From positions 49,819 through 113,818 of the forward strand of contig NZ_KQ959874.1 in the NCBI RefSeq assembly GCF_001553005.1: a stretch of 64,000 nt of DNA. Direction: 5' to 3'. Numbering within the stretch: the stretch's first letter is position 1; every line of letters begins with the position of its first letter. This document shows, piece after piece, positions 44,762-54,344 of this stretch. The notes beneath the pieces were generated by a model. That model searched no databases, was not told the origin of the DNA, and worked only from the letters and a program-made list of their open reading frames with translations. This DNA is from Gemelliphila asaccharolytica (GTDB taxonomy: Bacteria > Bacillota > Bacilli > Staphylococcales > Gemellaceae). The position numbers and the translations under genes are program-made.

Positions 44762-47062
44762 TTGAAAAAATATTACTTACTGGAAGATAAAGGGGTATAT
44801 GTTCCAGGCAAAACATATTCTATAAACATAAAAGATAGTGTATTTTTAAAAAATTTTAATAAAGTAAAATTTGATAAGTTAGAAATTTTTATAACTAGTG
44901 ATAGAAATCAAATTGAAGATTTTGATGATAAAGATATTTCGAAAGAAAATATTTATGATAAGAATGGTTTTAATAAATTATTTGGTTTTTATGGTGAGTT
45001 AAAAATAGATGAAAAAACAAAATCATATTATTTTAGTTGTAAAGGTATTGCAGAAATAATTAATATACTTTACGTAGAAAATAATGATATAAATGTGCAT
45101 ATAGTAGAGATGCAGATGCACAATAAAAATTTTAATCAACAAAAAATATTTACTAAAATAAAAGGATTGTTGGATGAGTATATTAGATTAGAAAATATAA
45201 ATATTAACTTAGAAAGTAAAAATGATTTAAATAGTTTTATAAATTATAATTTAGAAATATTATTTTTAAATCCATTAGTAATAAAAAAAATTCTTTACTT
45301 TTCTGATTTAAAAGAAAAAGCAGAATATACTATTATGACATTGGAAACTTTAATAAACATGAAAAAATATGGCGAAAAAATAAGAAATAAGGTAAAAATT
45401 AATTTGGATAATCAGCAAAAAGAATATTTTTTAAGAGAAGAAATTAAAGTAATTCAAGAAGAACTCGATGAAATTAATCCCGAAACCAGTGAAATAAAAA
45501 AACTGGAAAATATCATAAAAAAAATAAAAATTTCTGATGATGATAAAAAAATAGTATTTAATGAAATTAAAAGATTACAAAGTACACCAGTAATGTCTCC
45601 AGAATATTCTATAATAAGAACTTATTTAGAAACAATTATAGCACTACCATGGGAAAAAGAAACAACAGATGATGTATCATTTGATATCTTTGAAAAAAAT
45701 TTTAGAAAAACTCATTATGGATTAGAAGATGTTAAAGAAAGAATTATAGAATTTCTTGCTGTAAAAAAATTAAATCCGGCTATAAAATCTCCTATTATTT
45801 GTTTGGTAGGTCCTCCTGGAGTTGGGAAAAGTTCACTTGCTAAATCTATAGCTACTTCAATTAATAGAAAGTTTATTAGAATATCATTAGGAGGAGTAAA
45901 AGATGAATCAGAGATTAGAGGCCACAGAAGAACATATGTAGGTGCAATGCCCGGTAAATTTATTCAGTCATTAAAAAAAGTAAAAGTAAAAAACCCATTA
46001 ATTTTACTTGATGAGATAGATAAAATGGAATCAGGATATAGGGGAGATCCCGCTTCTGCTATGTTAGAAATAACGGATCCAGAACAAAACAAAGAGTTTG
46101 TGGATCATTATTTAGATATTCCTTTTGATTTATCTAAAATATTATTTATAGCTACTGCAAATAATTTAGCAGATATACCGGCTCCATTAAGAGATAGAAT
46201 GGAAATTATAAGATTGTCTTCTTATACAATTAAAGAAAAAGAAAATATTGCAAAAGAATATTTGATAAAAAAACAAATTGAAGAAAATGGTTTAAATAAG
46301 GAACAAATTTCATTTACAAGTAATGCAATATTAAAAATAATAACAGGATATACATATGAAGCAGGAGTTCGCGACTTAGAAAGAAAAATTGCAACGATAT
46401 GTAGAAAAGTTGCTATTAAAATTTTAAAAGGTGAAAAAAAGATAAAAGTAACTTTATCTAATATAACGGAATTATTAGGAAATTCTAAATTTGATTTGAA
46501 AACAAAAAATAAAAAATCACAGATAGGTGTTGTGAATGGATTAGCATATACTTCTTTAGGAGGAGATATTTTAGAAATAGAAACCGTTATTTCTGCAGGA
46601 AGTGGGAAATTAATATTAACAGGGAAATTGGGAGATGTAATGAAGGAGTCAGCACAAGCTTCATTATCATATATAAGGTCTAATTCTAAAATTTTAAAAG
46701 TAGATAATTATGATTTTAACAAAATAGATATTCATCTTCATGTTCCTGAAGGTGCTATTCCAAAAGATGGTCCTTCTGCTGGTATCACAATATTAATATC
46801 TATTTTGTCAACATTAAAAAATAAAGCTGTTGATTCTAATATAGCTATGACAGGAGAAATAACCCTACATGGTAAAATTATTCCTATAGGTGGAGTTAAA
46901 GAAAAGCTATATAGTGCTGAAAAAATGGGCATTAAAGAGGTAATTTTACCTTATAAAAATAAGATTGATATTAATGAAATTTCAAAAGATGTATTAAAAA
47001 ATTTAAAACTTGATTTTGTAAGTGATGTAAAAGAAGTTTTAAATATAATTTTTAAGGAATAA
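44762..47062 (+). CDS. lon: ATP-dependent Lon protease (LonA)
   Basis: Protein of 766 residues, start TTG after AAGGAGAATTAT. The N-terminal LAN domain (about 1-200), Walker A GPPGVGKSS (about 349-357), Walker B LLDEIDKM (about 414-421) and the Ser-Lys catalytic pair (PKDGPSAGI, Ser at about 671; GGVKEKL, Lys at about 713) are present. It degrades misfolded and regulatory proteins. The separate LonB gene of spore formers is absent. ysxC starts three bases downstream. Confidence 0.97.
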   Translation: MKKYYLLEDKGVYVPGKTYSINIKDSVFLKNFNKVKFDKLEIFITSDRNQIEDFDDKDISKENIYDKNGFNKLFGFYGELKIDEKTKSYYFSCKGIAEIINILYVENNDINVHIVEMQMHNKNFNQQKIFTKIKGLLDEYIRLENININLESKNDLNSFINYNLEILFLNPLVIKKILYFSDLKEKAEYTIMTLETLINMKKYGEKIRNKVKINLDNQQKEYFLREEIKVIQEELDEINPETSEIKKLENIIKKIKISDDDKKIVFNEIKRLQSTPVMSPEYSIIRTYLETIIALPWEKETTDDVSFDIFEKNFRKTHYGLEDVKERIIEFLAVKKLNPAIKSPIICLVGPPGVGKSSLAKSIATSINRKFIRISLGGVKDESEIRGHRRTYVGAMPGKFIQSLKKVKVKNPLILLDEIDKMESGYRGDPASAMLEITDPEQNKEFVDHYLDIPFDLSKILFIATANNLADIPAPLRDRMEIIRLSSYTIKEKENIAKEYLIKKQIEENGLNKEQISFTSNAILKIITGYTYEAGVRDLERKIATICRKVAIKILKGEKKIKVTLSNITELLGNSKFDLKTKNKKSQIGVVNGLAYTSLGGDILEIETVISAGSGKLILTGKLGDVMKESAQASLSYIRSNSKILKVDNYDFNKIDIHLHVPEGAIPKDGPSAGITILISILSTLKNKAVDSNIAMTGEITLHGKIIPIGGVKEKLYSAEKMGIKEVILPYKNKIDINEISKDVLKNLKLDFVSDVKEVLNIIFKE

Positions 47063-47064
47063 AT

Positions 47065-47652
47065 ATGGAAAATATAAATATAAATAATGTAGATTTAATT
47101 ATAAGTGCGGTTGCAAAAGAGCAATATCCTGTTCATGATTTAAAAGAGATTGCTATGTGTGGAAGATCAAATGTAGGAAAATCTTCATTTATTAATTCTA
47201 TTTTAAGTAGAAATAATATAGCAAGAGTATCTTCTAAACCAGGAAAAACAAAAACTATCAATTTTTTTAATATTGATAATAAAAAAGTTTTAGTAGATAT
47301 TCCAGGATATGGATATGCTAAAGTTTCTAAAAATATTAGAGAAAAACTATATGATATGATTGTAGAATATTTTATTAATAGTAAAAATTTAGCTTGTGTA
47401 TTTCATCTTTTAGATTCAAGACATAAGCCTTCTGAAGAAGATATTATGATGAACGAATTTTTAAATTATTATAAGATTCCTTTTTATGTAATATTAACTA
47501 AAACAGATAAAATATCAAAAAATGAATTGTCTAAAAATCAAAAAAAAATAGAGAATTTATTAGATTTATCATTTAATTTAGGAATTATTTCTTATTCAAT
47601 AATTTCTAAAAAAAATAAAAATTTTATACTTGATAAAATTATAAATATTTAG
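47065..47652 (+). CDS. ysxC: Ribosome biogenesis GTPase YsxC (EngB)
   Basis: Protein of 195 residues. G1 GRSNVGKSS (33-41), G2 around KPGKTKTINFF, G3 DIPGYGYAKVS (about 78-88), G4 TKTDKISK (about 142-149) and G5 SIISKKNK are all in the right order. It is needed for 50S assembly. It directly follows lon. An ATAAATATG start after AAGGAATA, with only three bases after lon, implies coupling. Confidence 0.97.
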   Translation: MENININNVDLIISAVAKEQYPVHDLKEIAMCGRSNVGKSSFINSILSRNNIARVSSKPGKTKTINFFNIDNKKVLVDIPGYGYAKVSKNIREKLYDMIVEYFINSKNLACVFHLLDSRHKPSEEDIMMNEFLNYYKIPFYVILTKTDKISKNELSKNQKKIENLLDLSFNLGIISYSIISKKNKNFILDKIINI

Positions 47653-47676
47653 AATTTAAGTAATTTAGAGGTATAT

Positions 47677-48054
47677 ATGATTTATGGAATCGGAGTAGAT
47701 ATAGAAAATATTAAAAAATTTTATGACTTTCTAAATAAAGAAAATTATATAAAAAAAATTTATACAAAATATGAGATAAATGAGTTAAATAAAATAAAAA
47801 ATAAAAGAAGAAAAGCAGAGTTTTTAGCTAGTAGATATGCAGCGAAAGAAGCAATGAGTAAAGCATTGGGTGTAGGTATTTCTAATGAATTTTCTTTTAA
47901 AGATATTGAGGTAGTAAAAAATATATTAGGAAAGCCTGAAGTAAAATATAAAAATTTTAATGTTCATATAAGTATAAGTCATACAAAGGAAATAGTAACA
48001 GTATTTATTGTAGTAGAAAATTATAATAGAAAAGGTGAAAAAATTGATAAGTGA
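47677..48054 (+). CDS. acpS: Holo-[acyl-carrier-protein] synthase
   Basis: Protein of 125 residues. The metal-binding MIYGIGVDIENIKKF opening with Asp8 and the ASRYAAKEAMSKALG motif (about 52-66, with catalytic Glu) are standard. It transfers phosphopantetheine from CoA to ACP. It is followed by alr, the same acpS-alr linkage seen in Bacilli (with ydcC absent). The stop overlaps alr. Preceded by GAGGTATAT. Confidence 0.96.
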   Translation: MIYGIGVDIENIKKFYDFLNKENYIKKIYTKYEINELNKIKNKRRKAEFLASRYAAKEAMSKALGVGISNEFSFKDIEVVKNILGKPEVKYKNFNVHISISHTKEIVTVFIVVENYNRKGEKIDK

Positions 48055-49180
48055 TAGACCTACATACATAAGAATAGATTTAGACAATATATTAGAAAAT
48101 TACAAAAATATACAGAAAAAAAGTGGGAATAAAAAGGTTTTAGCTGTAGTAAAGTCAGATGCTTATGGATTAGGTGCAAAAATAATTGCAGAATATTTGT
48201 ATGAAAATGGAGTTAATTATTTTGCAGTTGCTACATTAGAAGAAGCAATTGAATTAAGAACTGTTGTTCCAAAATCTTTAATTTTGGTATTAGGAATAAT
48301 AAATATTAAAAACATAAATCATGCTATTGTTAATAATATATCTATAACTTGTCCATCTGTAAATTGGCTAGTTAGTGCAATAAGCGAAGTGAAAAATTCA
48401 AATGGAACCTTAAAAATTCATTTAAAAATTGACTCTGGAATGTCTAGAATAGGCATAATAAATGAAAGAGAAGCAAAAGTTATCAATGATTTAATTTGTA
48501 AGAATAACAATATATATTTAGAGGGTATATTTACACATTTATCAAATGCTGATGGTATAGATAGCTTTTATGATAACTATCAATATAAAAAATTTTTAAA
48601 TATTAAATCTTTTATAAAAAAAATCCCTGAATATACACATATTGAAAATTCAGCAGCTATATTAAAAAGAACAATAAACAATAAAGAAATAAATATTTGT
48701 AGAGCTGGGATAGCAATATTCGGACAATATCCTAGTAATATAGTTAAAGAAAAAACTGATGTAGTATTAAAAAATGTTTCATCTTTAGTAAGTGAAGTAG
48801 TTCATGTAAAAAAAGTTCCTAATAATACCTATGTTGGATATGGCTGTAAATATAAGACTGATGATAATGAATATATAGCCACAGTTCCGATTGGTTACAG
48901 AGATGGTGTATTGAGAAGAGCATCAGGATTTAGTGTTTCGATTAATAATAAATTTTATAAAATTATAGGTAATATTTGTATGGATCAACTAATGATAAAA
49001 TGTGACAAAGATGTAAAAGTAGGAGATAAAGTATTATTTTTTGGTGAGTATGGTGATCAAAAAATTAATATGTTTGATTTTGCAGAATTTCAAAATACTA
49101 TATCATATGAAATATTATGTATTATAGGATCTAGAGTGCCAAGAAAGTATTTTATAAATGATAAAGAAGTAAAATTTTAA
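48044..49180 (+). CDS. alr: Alanine racemase
   Basis: About 378 residues from the TTG at 48044, preferred because AAGGTGA lies about six bases before it; a GTG at 48035 would add three residues. PLP lysine lies in AVVKSDAYGLG, SGMSRIGI and IENSAAILKR follow, and the second catalytic tyrosine is in TYVGYGCKY (about residue 265). It makes D-alanine for the wall. The start overlaps acpS. C-terminal domain has ICMDQLMIKCD and RVPRKY. Confidence 0.95.
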   Translation: MISDRPTYIRIDLDNILENYKNIQKKSGNKKVLAVVKSDAYGLGAKIIAEYLYENGVNYFAVATLEEAIELRTVVPKSLILVLGIINIKNINHAIVNNISITCPSVNWLVSAISEVKNSNGTLKIHLKIDSGMSRIGIINEREAKVINDLICKNNNIYLEGIFTHLSNADGIDSFYDNYQYKKFLNIKSFIKKIPEYTHIENSAAILKRTINNKEINICRAGIAIFGQYPSNIVKEKTDVVLKNVSSLVSEVVHVKKVPNNTYVGYGCKYKTDDNEYIATVPIGYRDGVLRRASGFSVSINNKFYKIIGNICMDQLMIKCDKDVKVGDKVLFFGEYGDQKINMFDFAEFQNTISYEILCIIGSRVPRKYFINDKEVKF

Positions 49181-49395
49181 TTAAATTATTTTTATTTAAT
49201 AATATAAATTTACATAAAAATATAATATACTATTTAAATTATATTTTTTAAAAGGTATAATTGTTATATATAATTATCATTATGATATTTTTGTTAGATT
49301 AAATAAATTGTAAAAATTATTGTTGTTTATGTTATAAATATTTTTAGAAATTTGGGGTTATTATATTATCATTATTAGATAATAAGGAGAAAATT

Positions 49396-51201
49396 ATGAA
49401 AAATAAAAGAAATATAAAATATTTACCGAGCATTGATGCATTAAGGGCATTAGCTGTTATATCGGTAATTATATATCATATAAATCCACTGATATTACCT
49501 GGTGGTTTTTTGGGGGTAGATTTATTTTTTGTAATATCTGGTTATTTGATTACATCATTATTAATAAATGAATATGAAAAAACAGGTAAAATTAATTTAA
49601 TAAAATTTTATATAAGAAGAGCTAGAAGACTTTTACCAGCGTTATATTTTATGATAACATTTGTTTTAATATTTATGGTTATCTTTAATAAATTTTTATT
49701 AGAAAAAACTTATTTAGACTCTTTATTTGGTTATTTTTACTTAAGTAATTGGTGGTATATTTTTCATAAAATAAATTATTTTGATAAGTTTTCATTGTCA
49801 ACTCCTTTTAAACATTTATGGTCATTGGCGATAGAAGAACAATATTATTTATTATTTCCTATAATATTTTTATTATTCAATAAAATTTCTACTTTTTTTA
49901 AAAAAAATAATATATTAAAATATTTTATTTTAATACTAATTTTATTATCAATATTTTTACATATATATCTGTTAGATTTCAAAAATGTTAATAGAGTATA
50001 TTTTGGTACTGATACAAGAATATTTTCAATATTAATAGGGGCTTTATTTGCAGTTTCTATTCCAATAAAAAAATTATATGAAAAGATAAATAGAAGAAAA
50101 AGCTTAAAATTCACTATAATGTCATTATTATTGCTGATTTCGTTATTGTCTATAATGATATTTGTTAATGAATATAGCAGATTACTCTATCCTTATGGAT
50201 TTGTTTTATTTTCAGTTTTATCTTCTTTATTGTTTATTTTTGTATCTCATCAAAATACTATAATTTCAAGATTATTTTCTTTTAAACCATTAGTATATAT
50301 AGGAAAAATTTCTTATAGTATGTACTTGTGGCATTTTCCTATAATTATTTTAGTAACATCATTAACTGAATATAATTCACTTGATAATTTACATATAATC
50401 ATTACATTAATTTTAATAATAGCCATGTCTTGTTTTAGTTATTATTTTATAGAAAAACCCATAAGAGATAAAAGTTTTATTTTTTATATTAAAGATGCTT
50501 TTTTAAAATTGAAAAATCTATCACCAAAAAGAAAAAAAATAATAATAGTATCTACAACTATTTTAAGTTTTTTGTTTTTGATGGGAATTTTCGGGAAATC
50601 TATACCGATATTATCTACATCATTAGTTAATAATTATAAAATAGAATTAGCAAATGAATATAAGACAGATAATAATAAAGAAAATAAAGAAATATCTAAT
50701 GATGATTCTAATGTTAATGAATACAATAAAATGCTTTTAATTGGAGATTCTTTGGCCATTAATATTGGAGAAGAGATGACAAATAGATTTAATGGTATTA
50801 CAGTAGATGGTAAGGTGAGTCGACAAGCATATGAAGCTGTTGATTTATTAGGGAATTATGAAAATTATAATACAAAAAATTCGGCTATAATTTATGTTTT
50901 AGGAACAAACGGAGTACTAACAGAAGAAAATATAAAAAATTTGATAGAACCATTTCAAAATGCAGATATATATTTTGTAAATGTTAAAGTTCCAAGAGTT
51001 TGGGAAACTAATAATAATAAGTTATTGGAAAATTCTAAAGAAAAATACAGTAATATAACTGTTATTGATTGGTACTCTCTTGCAAAAGATCATCCAGAAT
51101 ACTTTAGTAATGATAATGTTCATTTGAAAGAAAATGGAGTTATAGCAATGGTTGATTTGATTCAAGATAATTTAAAATATGATGTTAAAATAGATATCTA
51201 G
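49396..51201 (+). CDS. oatA: Peptidoglycan O-acetyltransferase OatA-like (acyltransferase-3 plus SGNH)
   Basis: Protein of 601 residues. An N-terminal acyltransferase-3 domain (about 10-375) with around ten membrane helices has DALRALAVISVIIYH (His near 27) and GGFLGVDLFFVISGYLI. A short linker leads to an extracellular SGNH domain (about 440-601) with catalytic Ser in LLIGDSLA, Asn in LGTNG and the Asp/His pair in DNVHLKENG. It O-acetylates MurNAc and gives lysozyme resistance in the family. ATG follows TAAGGAG. It is monocistronic. Other wall polymers as acceptor cannot be excluded. Confidence 0.9.
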   Translation: MKNKRNIKYLPSIDALRALAVISVIIYHINPLILPGGFLGVDLFFVISGYLITSLLINEYEKTGKINLIKFYIRRARRLLPALYFMITFVLIFMVIFNKFLLEKTYLDSLFGYFYLSNWWYIFHKINYFDKFSLSTPFKHLWSLAIEEQYYLLFPIIFLLFNKISTFFKKNNILKYFILILILLSIFLHIYLLDFKNVNRVYFGTDTRIFSILIGALFAVSIPIKKLYEKINRRKSLKFTIMSLLLLISLLSIMIFVNEYSRLLYPYGFVLFSVLSSLLFIFVSHQNTIISRLFSFKPLVYIGKISYSMYLWHFPIIILVTSLTEYNSLDNLHIIITLILIIAMSCFSYYFIEKPIRDKSFIFYIKDAFLKLKNLSPKRKKIIIVSTTILSFLFLMGIFGKSIPILSTSLVNNYKIELANEYKTDNNKENKEISNDDSNVNEYNKMLLIGDSLAINIGEEMTNRFNGITVDGKVSRQAYEAVDLLGNYENYNTKNSAIIYVLGTNGVLTEENIKNLIEPFQNADIYFVNVKVPRVWETNNNKLLENSKEKYSNITVIDWYSLAKDHPEYFSNDNVHLKENGVIAMVDLIQDNLKYDVKIDI

Positions 51202-51214
51202 ATATTTTATATTT

Positions 51215-51249
51215 AATAAAGGTAAACATGCTAAAAGTTTACCTTTATT
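51215..51249 (+). terminator. Intrinsic terminator after oatA
   Basis: A 13-bp perfect stem (AATAAAGGTAAAC with GTTTACCTTTATT, 51215-51227 and 51237-51249) with a 9-base loop and a T-rich tail. Confidence 0.8.
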
Positions 51250-51281
51250 TTATTATCGAATTTATAAAAATATAGTTTTAC

Positions 51282-51310
51282 TTGTTAGAAAATAAAAAAA
51301 AATGTATAAT
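51282..51310 (+). promoter_or_regulatory. deoD promoter
   Basis: TTGTTA (51282-51287), 17 bp, perfect TATAAT (51305-51310), with a ribosome site TTAGGAG before deoD. Confidence 0.7.
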
Positions 51311-51346
51311 AAATTAATGTAAAAAATAATAAAATTAGGAGTTAAG

Positions 51347-52057
51347 ATGAAAAATATACAAACACCTCATATAAAACCAGAAGGAGTAGAAATAGCAGAA
51401 ACTATATTATTACCTGGAGATCCTCTTAGAGCAAAATTTATTGCTGATAATTTCTTAGAAAATTCTGTTTGTTTTAACAAAGTAAGGGGAATGCTAGGAT
51501 ATACTGGTACATTTAAAGGTAAAAAAATATCAGTTATGGGTACAGGTATGGGCCCAGGAAGTATAGGTATATATTCATATGAATTAATAAAATTTTTTGG
51601 TGTTAAGAATCTTATACGCATTGGAACATGTGGATCGCTTCAAAGAGATGTTAATATTTATGATGTAATATTAGCGATGGCTTCATCTACTGATACAAAT
51701 TACATGCATCAATATAATTTGCCTGGTCAGTTAAGTTTACATGCTTCATATGATTTATTATCAAAATCACATGAAATAGCAAAAGAGAAAAATATAAATG
51801 TTCACGTAGGTAATATACTAAGCACAGATATATTTTATAGTGCAGATAAAAAATCAATAGATAATTGGAAAAAAATGGGAATATTAGCTGTAGAAATGGA
51901 AAGTGTAGCATTATATGCTAATGCTATTGCATTAGGAGCAAATGCTTTGACTATATTAACAGTTAGTGATTCACTAATTACTGGAGAAGAAACTACACCT
52001 GAGGAAAGACAAACTGCATTTACAAAAATGGTAGAGATAGCAATGGAGCTAGCATAA
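51347..52057 (+). CDS. deoD: Purine-nucleoside phosphorylase DeoD
   Basis: Protein of 236 residues, hexameric (trimeric-like) DeoD-type. It begins with TPHIKPEGVEIAETILLPGDPLRAKF, has RIGTCGSLQ (about 86-94) and VEMESVALYANA (about 179-190), with SDS at the end region for base binding. It splits purine nucleosides with phosphate into base and (deoxy)ribose-1-phosphate. The next gene is a sugar-phosphate mutase 33 bases downstream, which fits use of the sugar product. Confidence 0.96.
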   Translation: MKNIQTPHIKPEGVEIAETILLPGDPLRAKFIADNFLENSVCFNKVRGMLGYTGTFKGKKISVMGTGMGPGSIGIYSYELIKFFGVKNLIRIGTCGSLQRDVNIYDVILAMASSTDTNYMHQYNLPGQLSLHASYDLLSKSHEIAKEKNINVHVGNILSTDIFYSADKKSIDNWKKMGILAVEMESVALYANAIALGANALTILTVSDSLITGEETTPEERQTAFTKMVEIAMELA

Positions 52058-52090
52058 GTATAAATTAATATCAGTTAGAAAGGTATAAAA

Positions 52091-53806
52091 ATGAAATTTG
52101 AAGAAAATTATGAAAAATGGTTAACAAGTAAACTTTTAAAAAAAGGAGAACTTGAAGAATTAACATTAATAAAAGACAATAAAAAAGAAATTGAAGATAG
52201 ATTTTATAGAGAATTGGAATTTGGGACTGCTGGACTTAGAGGAAAAATGGGAATGGGAACCAATAGAATGAATAGATTTGTGATTTCAAGGGTTTCTAAT
52301 GCATTAGCTAAAACAATAATTGAAAGTGGAAAAAAAGAAAAAGGAATTGTTATTGCATATGATTCTAGAATTCATTCAAAAGAATTTGCTAAAATAGCAG
52401 CACTTGTTATGGCAAGTAATGGTATAAAAACTTATTTGTTTGAAAGCTTAAGACCTACTCCAGAATTATCTTTCGCTGTGAGATATTTAAATACAATAAG
52501 TGGTATAAATATAACAGCTAGTCATAATCCAAAAGAATATAATGGATATAAAGTTTATTGGGAAGAAGGCTCTCAAATAAAATCTAATATAAGTGATAAA
52601 GTTTTATCATATGTAAAAGATATGGATGTATTTTCAAATTATATTACAATTACGGAAGAAGAAGCTATTAGTAAAGGTTTGTTAGAATTTATAGGGAAAA
52701 ATGTAGATGAAGCATTTTATAAAGAAGTATTGTTAAGAACTATAAATGATTCTAATATAGATAAAAATATTAATATTGTATACACTCCTTTAAATGGTGC
52801 TGGGTATATACCAGTTACAACAATATTAGACAGAAGAGGATTTAAAAATGTATATATAGTAGAAGAACAAAAAGAACCAGATGGTACATTTCCTACTTTA
52901 GAATATCCAAATCCTGAAAATATTGCTGCATTTGAATATAGTGAAAAATTAGCAAAAAAAGTAGATGCTGATGTTATTTTAGCTACTGATCCTGATTGTG
53001 ATAGATTAGCTGTAGAAGTAATTCATGAAAATAAAATAGTTCCTATAAATGGTAATCAAACAGGAGCAATATTAGTAAAATACATTCTTGATAATTTATC
53101 TAAATCAGAAGAAAAAATTACTAAACCATATATTGTTAAATCAATAGTCACATCAAAAATGATTGAGCCTCTATGTAAAGAATATGGAATAGAAGTAATT
53201 GATGTGCTTACAGGGTTTAAAAATATAGCTGAAGTAGTAAATAAATATGAAAAAACTAAAGAGAAATATTATGTAATGGGATATGAAGAAAGTATAGGAT
53301 ATAATGTAGGAACATTTTTAAGAGATAAAGATGGAGTAACAATATCTATGCTTTTGGTTGAGATAGTAGCTTATTACAAAAATATGGGTAAAACTTTAAT
53401 AGATGTACTAGAAGATTTTTACAAAAAATATGGATATTATTCTGATAAAACTATTTCAATAACATATGAAGGGATAGAAGGTGCAAAAAAAATATCTAGA
53501 ATAATGGAAAAAATTAGAGACGTTTACCCTAAAAAAATAGGTAAATCTAAAATCAAAATGATAACAGATTACTTGGAATCAAAAGAAATTTATATCGATT
53601 CAAAAAAAGAGAAAAATATAGATATTGAAAAAACAAATGCTATAAGATTTACTTATTCAGATGAAACTTGGTATACACTTAGACCAAGTGGAACAGAACC
53701 TAAGATAAAATTATATATATATACAAAAGGTGAAAATAAAGAAGAAACTTTAGAAAAAATATGTTTAGTAGAAAAAGAAATAATGAGTATATTTAAAGAC
53801 ATTTAA
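52091..53806 (+). CDS. Phosphohexomutase/phosphopentomutase (PgcA/YhxB-PGM2 type)
   Basis: Protein of 571 residues, four-domain alpha-D-phosphohexomutase. Opening FGTAGLRGKMGMGTNRMN, catalytic phosphoserine in TASHNPKEYNGYK (Ser near 144), metal site ATDPDCDR (about 297-304), sugar loop YEESIGY and the phosphate-binding RPSGTEPKIK near the end are all intact. The family includes phosphoglucomutases (PgcA) and the PGM2-type phosphopentomutases. Its place after deoD suggests it may convert ribose-1-phosphate; this is inference. No DeoB-type enzyme is in the window. Confidence 0.88.
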   Translation: MKFEENYEKWLTSKLLKKGELEELTLIKDNKKEIEDRFYRELEFGTAGLRGKMGMGTNRMNRFVISRVSNALAKTIIESGKKEKGIVIAYDSRIHSKEFAKIAALVMASNGIKTYLFESLRPTPELSFAVRYLNTISGINITASHNPKEYNGYKVYWEEGSQIKSNISDKVLSYVKDMDVFSNYITITEEEAISKGLLEFIGKNVDEAFYKEVLLRTINDSNIDKNINIVYTPLNGAGYIPVTTILDRRGFKNVYIVEEQKEPDGTFPTLEYPNPENIAAFEYSEKLAKKVDADVILATDPDCDRLAVEVIHENKIVPINGNQTGAILVKYILDNLSKSEEKITKPYIVKSIVTSKMIEPLCKEYGIEVIDVLTGFKNIAEVVNKYEKTKEKYYVMGYEESIGYNVGTFLRDKDGVTISMLLVEIVAYYKNMGKTLIDVLEDFYKKYGYYSDKTISITYEGIEGAKKISRIMEKIRDVYPKKIGKSKIKMITDYLESKEIYIDSKKEKNIDIEKTNAIRFTYSDETWYTLRPSGTEPKIKLYIYTKGENKEETLEKICLVEKEIMSIFKDI

Positions 53807-53840
53807 TAAGTATATATAAAAGGAAAAAAATGAGGGTATT

Positions 53841-54341
53841 ATGAATGTAGATAAAACAAAAGTAATAGGTAATTACACAATTTATAAAAAAAATATGAAT
53901 AGACATAATACATTATTTGGTGGATATATTTTATTTTGGTTAGATGAAATAATGGGTATGACTGCAAGAAAATATTCTGAATTATTTTTTGTAACGGCAA
54001 GTATTGATACTTACCAATTTATTGACAAGGTTTGTGAAAATGAATTTTTAAAAATAAAATCATATGTATCAAGTGTTGGTAAAAAAAGTATAGAGATTTT
54101 TGCAGAAGTAACAGCTTATAATGGAGAAACAAGACATGAAAGACTTGTAGGGACAGCATTTTCTACTTTTTCTTTAAGAAAGGATCAAGTATTAAAACAT
54201 AAATTAGAAGAAATTGAGTATAATACAGAAATTGAAAAATTTGTTCATTTTTCACACGAAGAAAGAAAAAATTATAAAATAACAAATAGAGAATTTTCTA
54301 AAGAATATTTAAAAAAATATAATCAATATTATGGAGCATAA
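53841..54341 (+). CDS. Acyl-CoA thioesterase, hotdog fold (YkhA-like)
   Basis: Protein of 166 residues with the typical hotdog thioesterase pattern: N-x-HNTLFGGYILFWLDEIMGMTARKY (about 19-44), then ATAVTxxMDxxxF-like VTASIDTYQFID, and TAFSTFSL near 110. Family members cleave acyl-CoA thioesters. It overlaps nothing and lies between the mutase and pepT, with gaps of 34 and 3 bases. The ribosome site is a weak GAGGGTATT. Confidence 0.85.
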   Translation: MNVDKTKVIGNYTIYKKNMNRHNTLFGGYILFWLDEIMGMTARKYSELFFVTASIDTYQFIDKVCENEFLKIKSYVSSVGKKSIEIFAEVTAYNGETRHERLVGTAFSTFSLRKDQVLKHKLEEIEYNTEIEKFVHFSHEERKNYKITNREFSKEYLKKYNQYYGA

Positions 54342-54344
54342 AAA

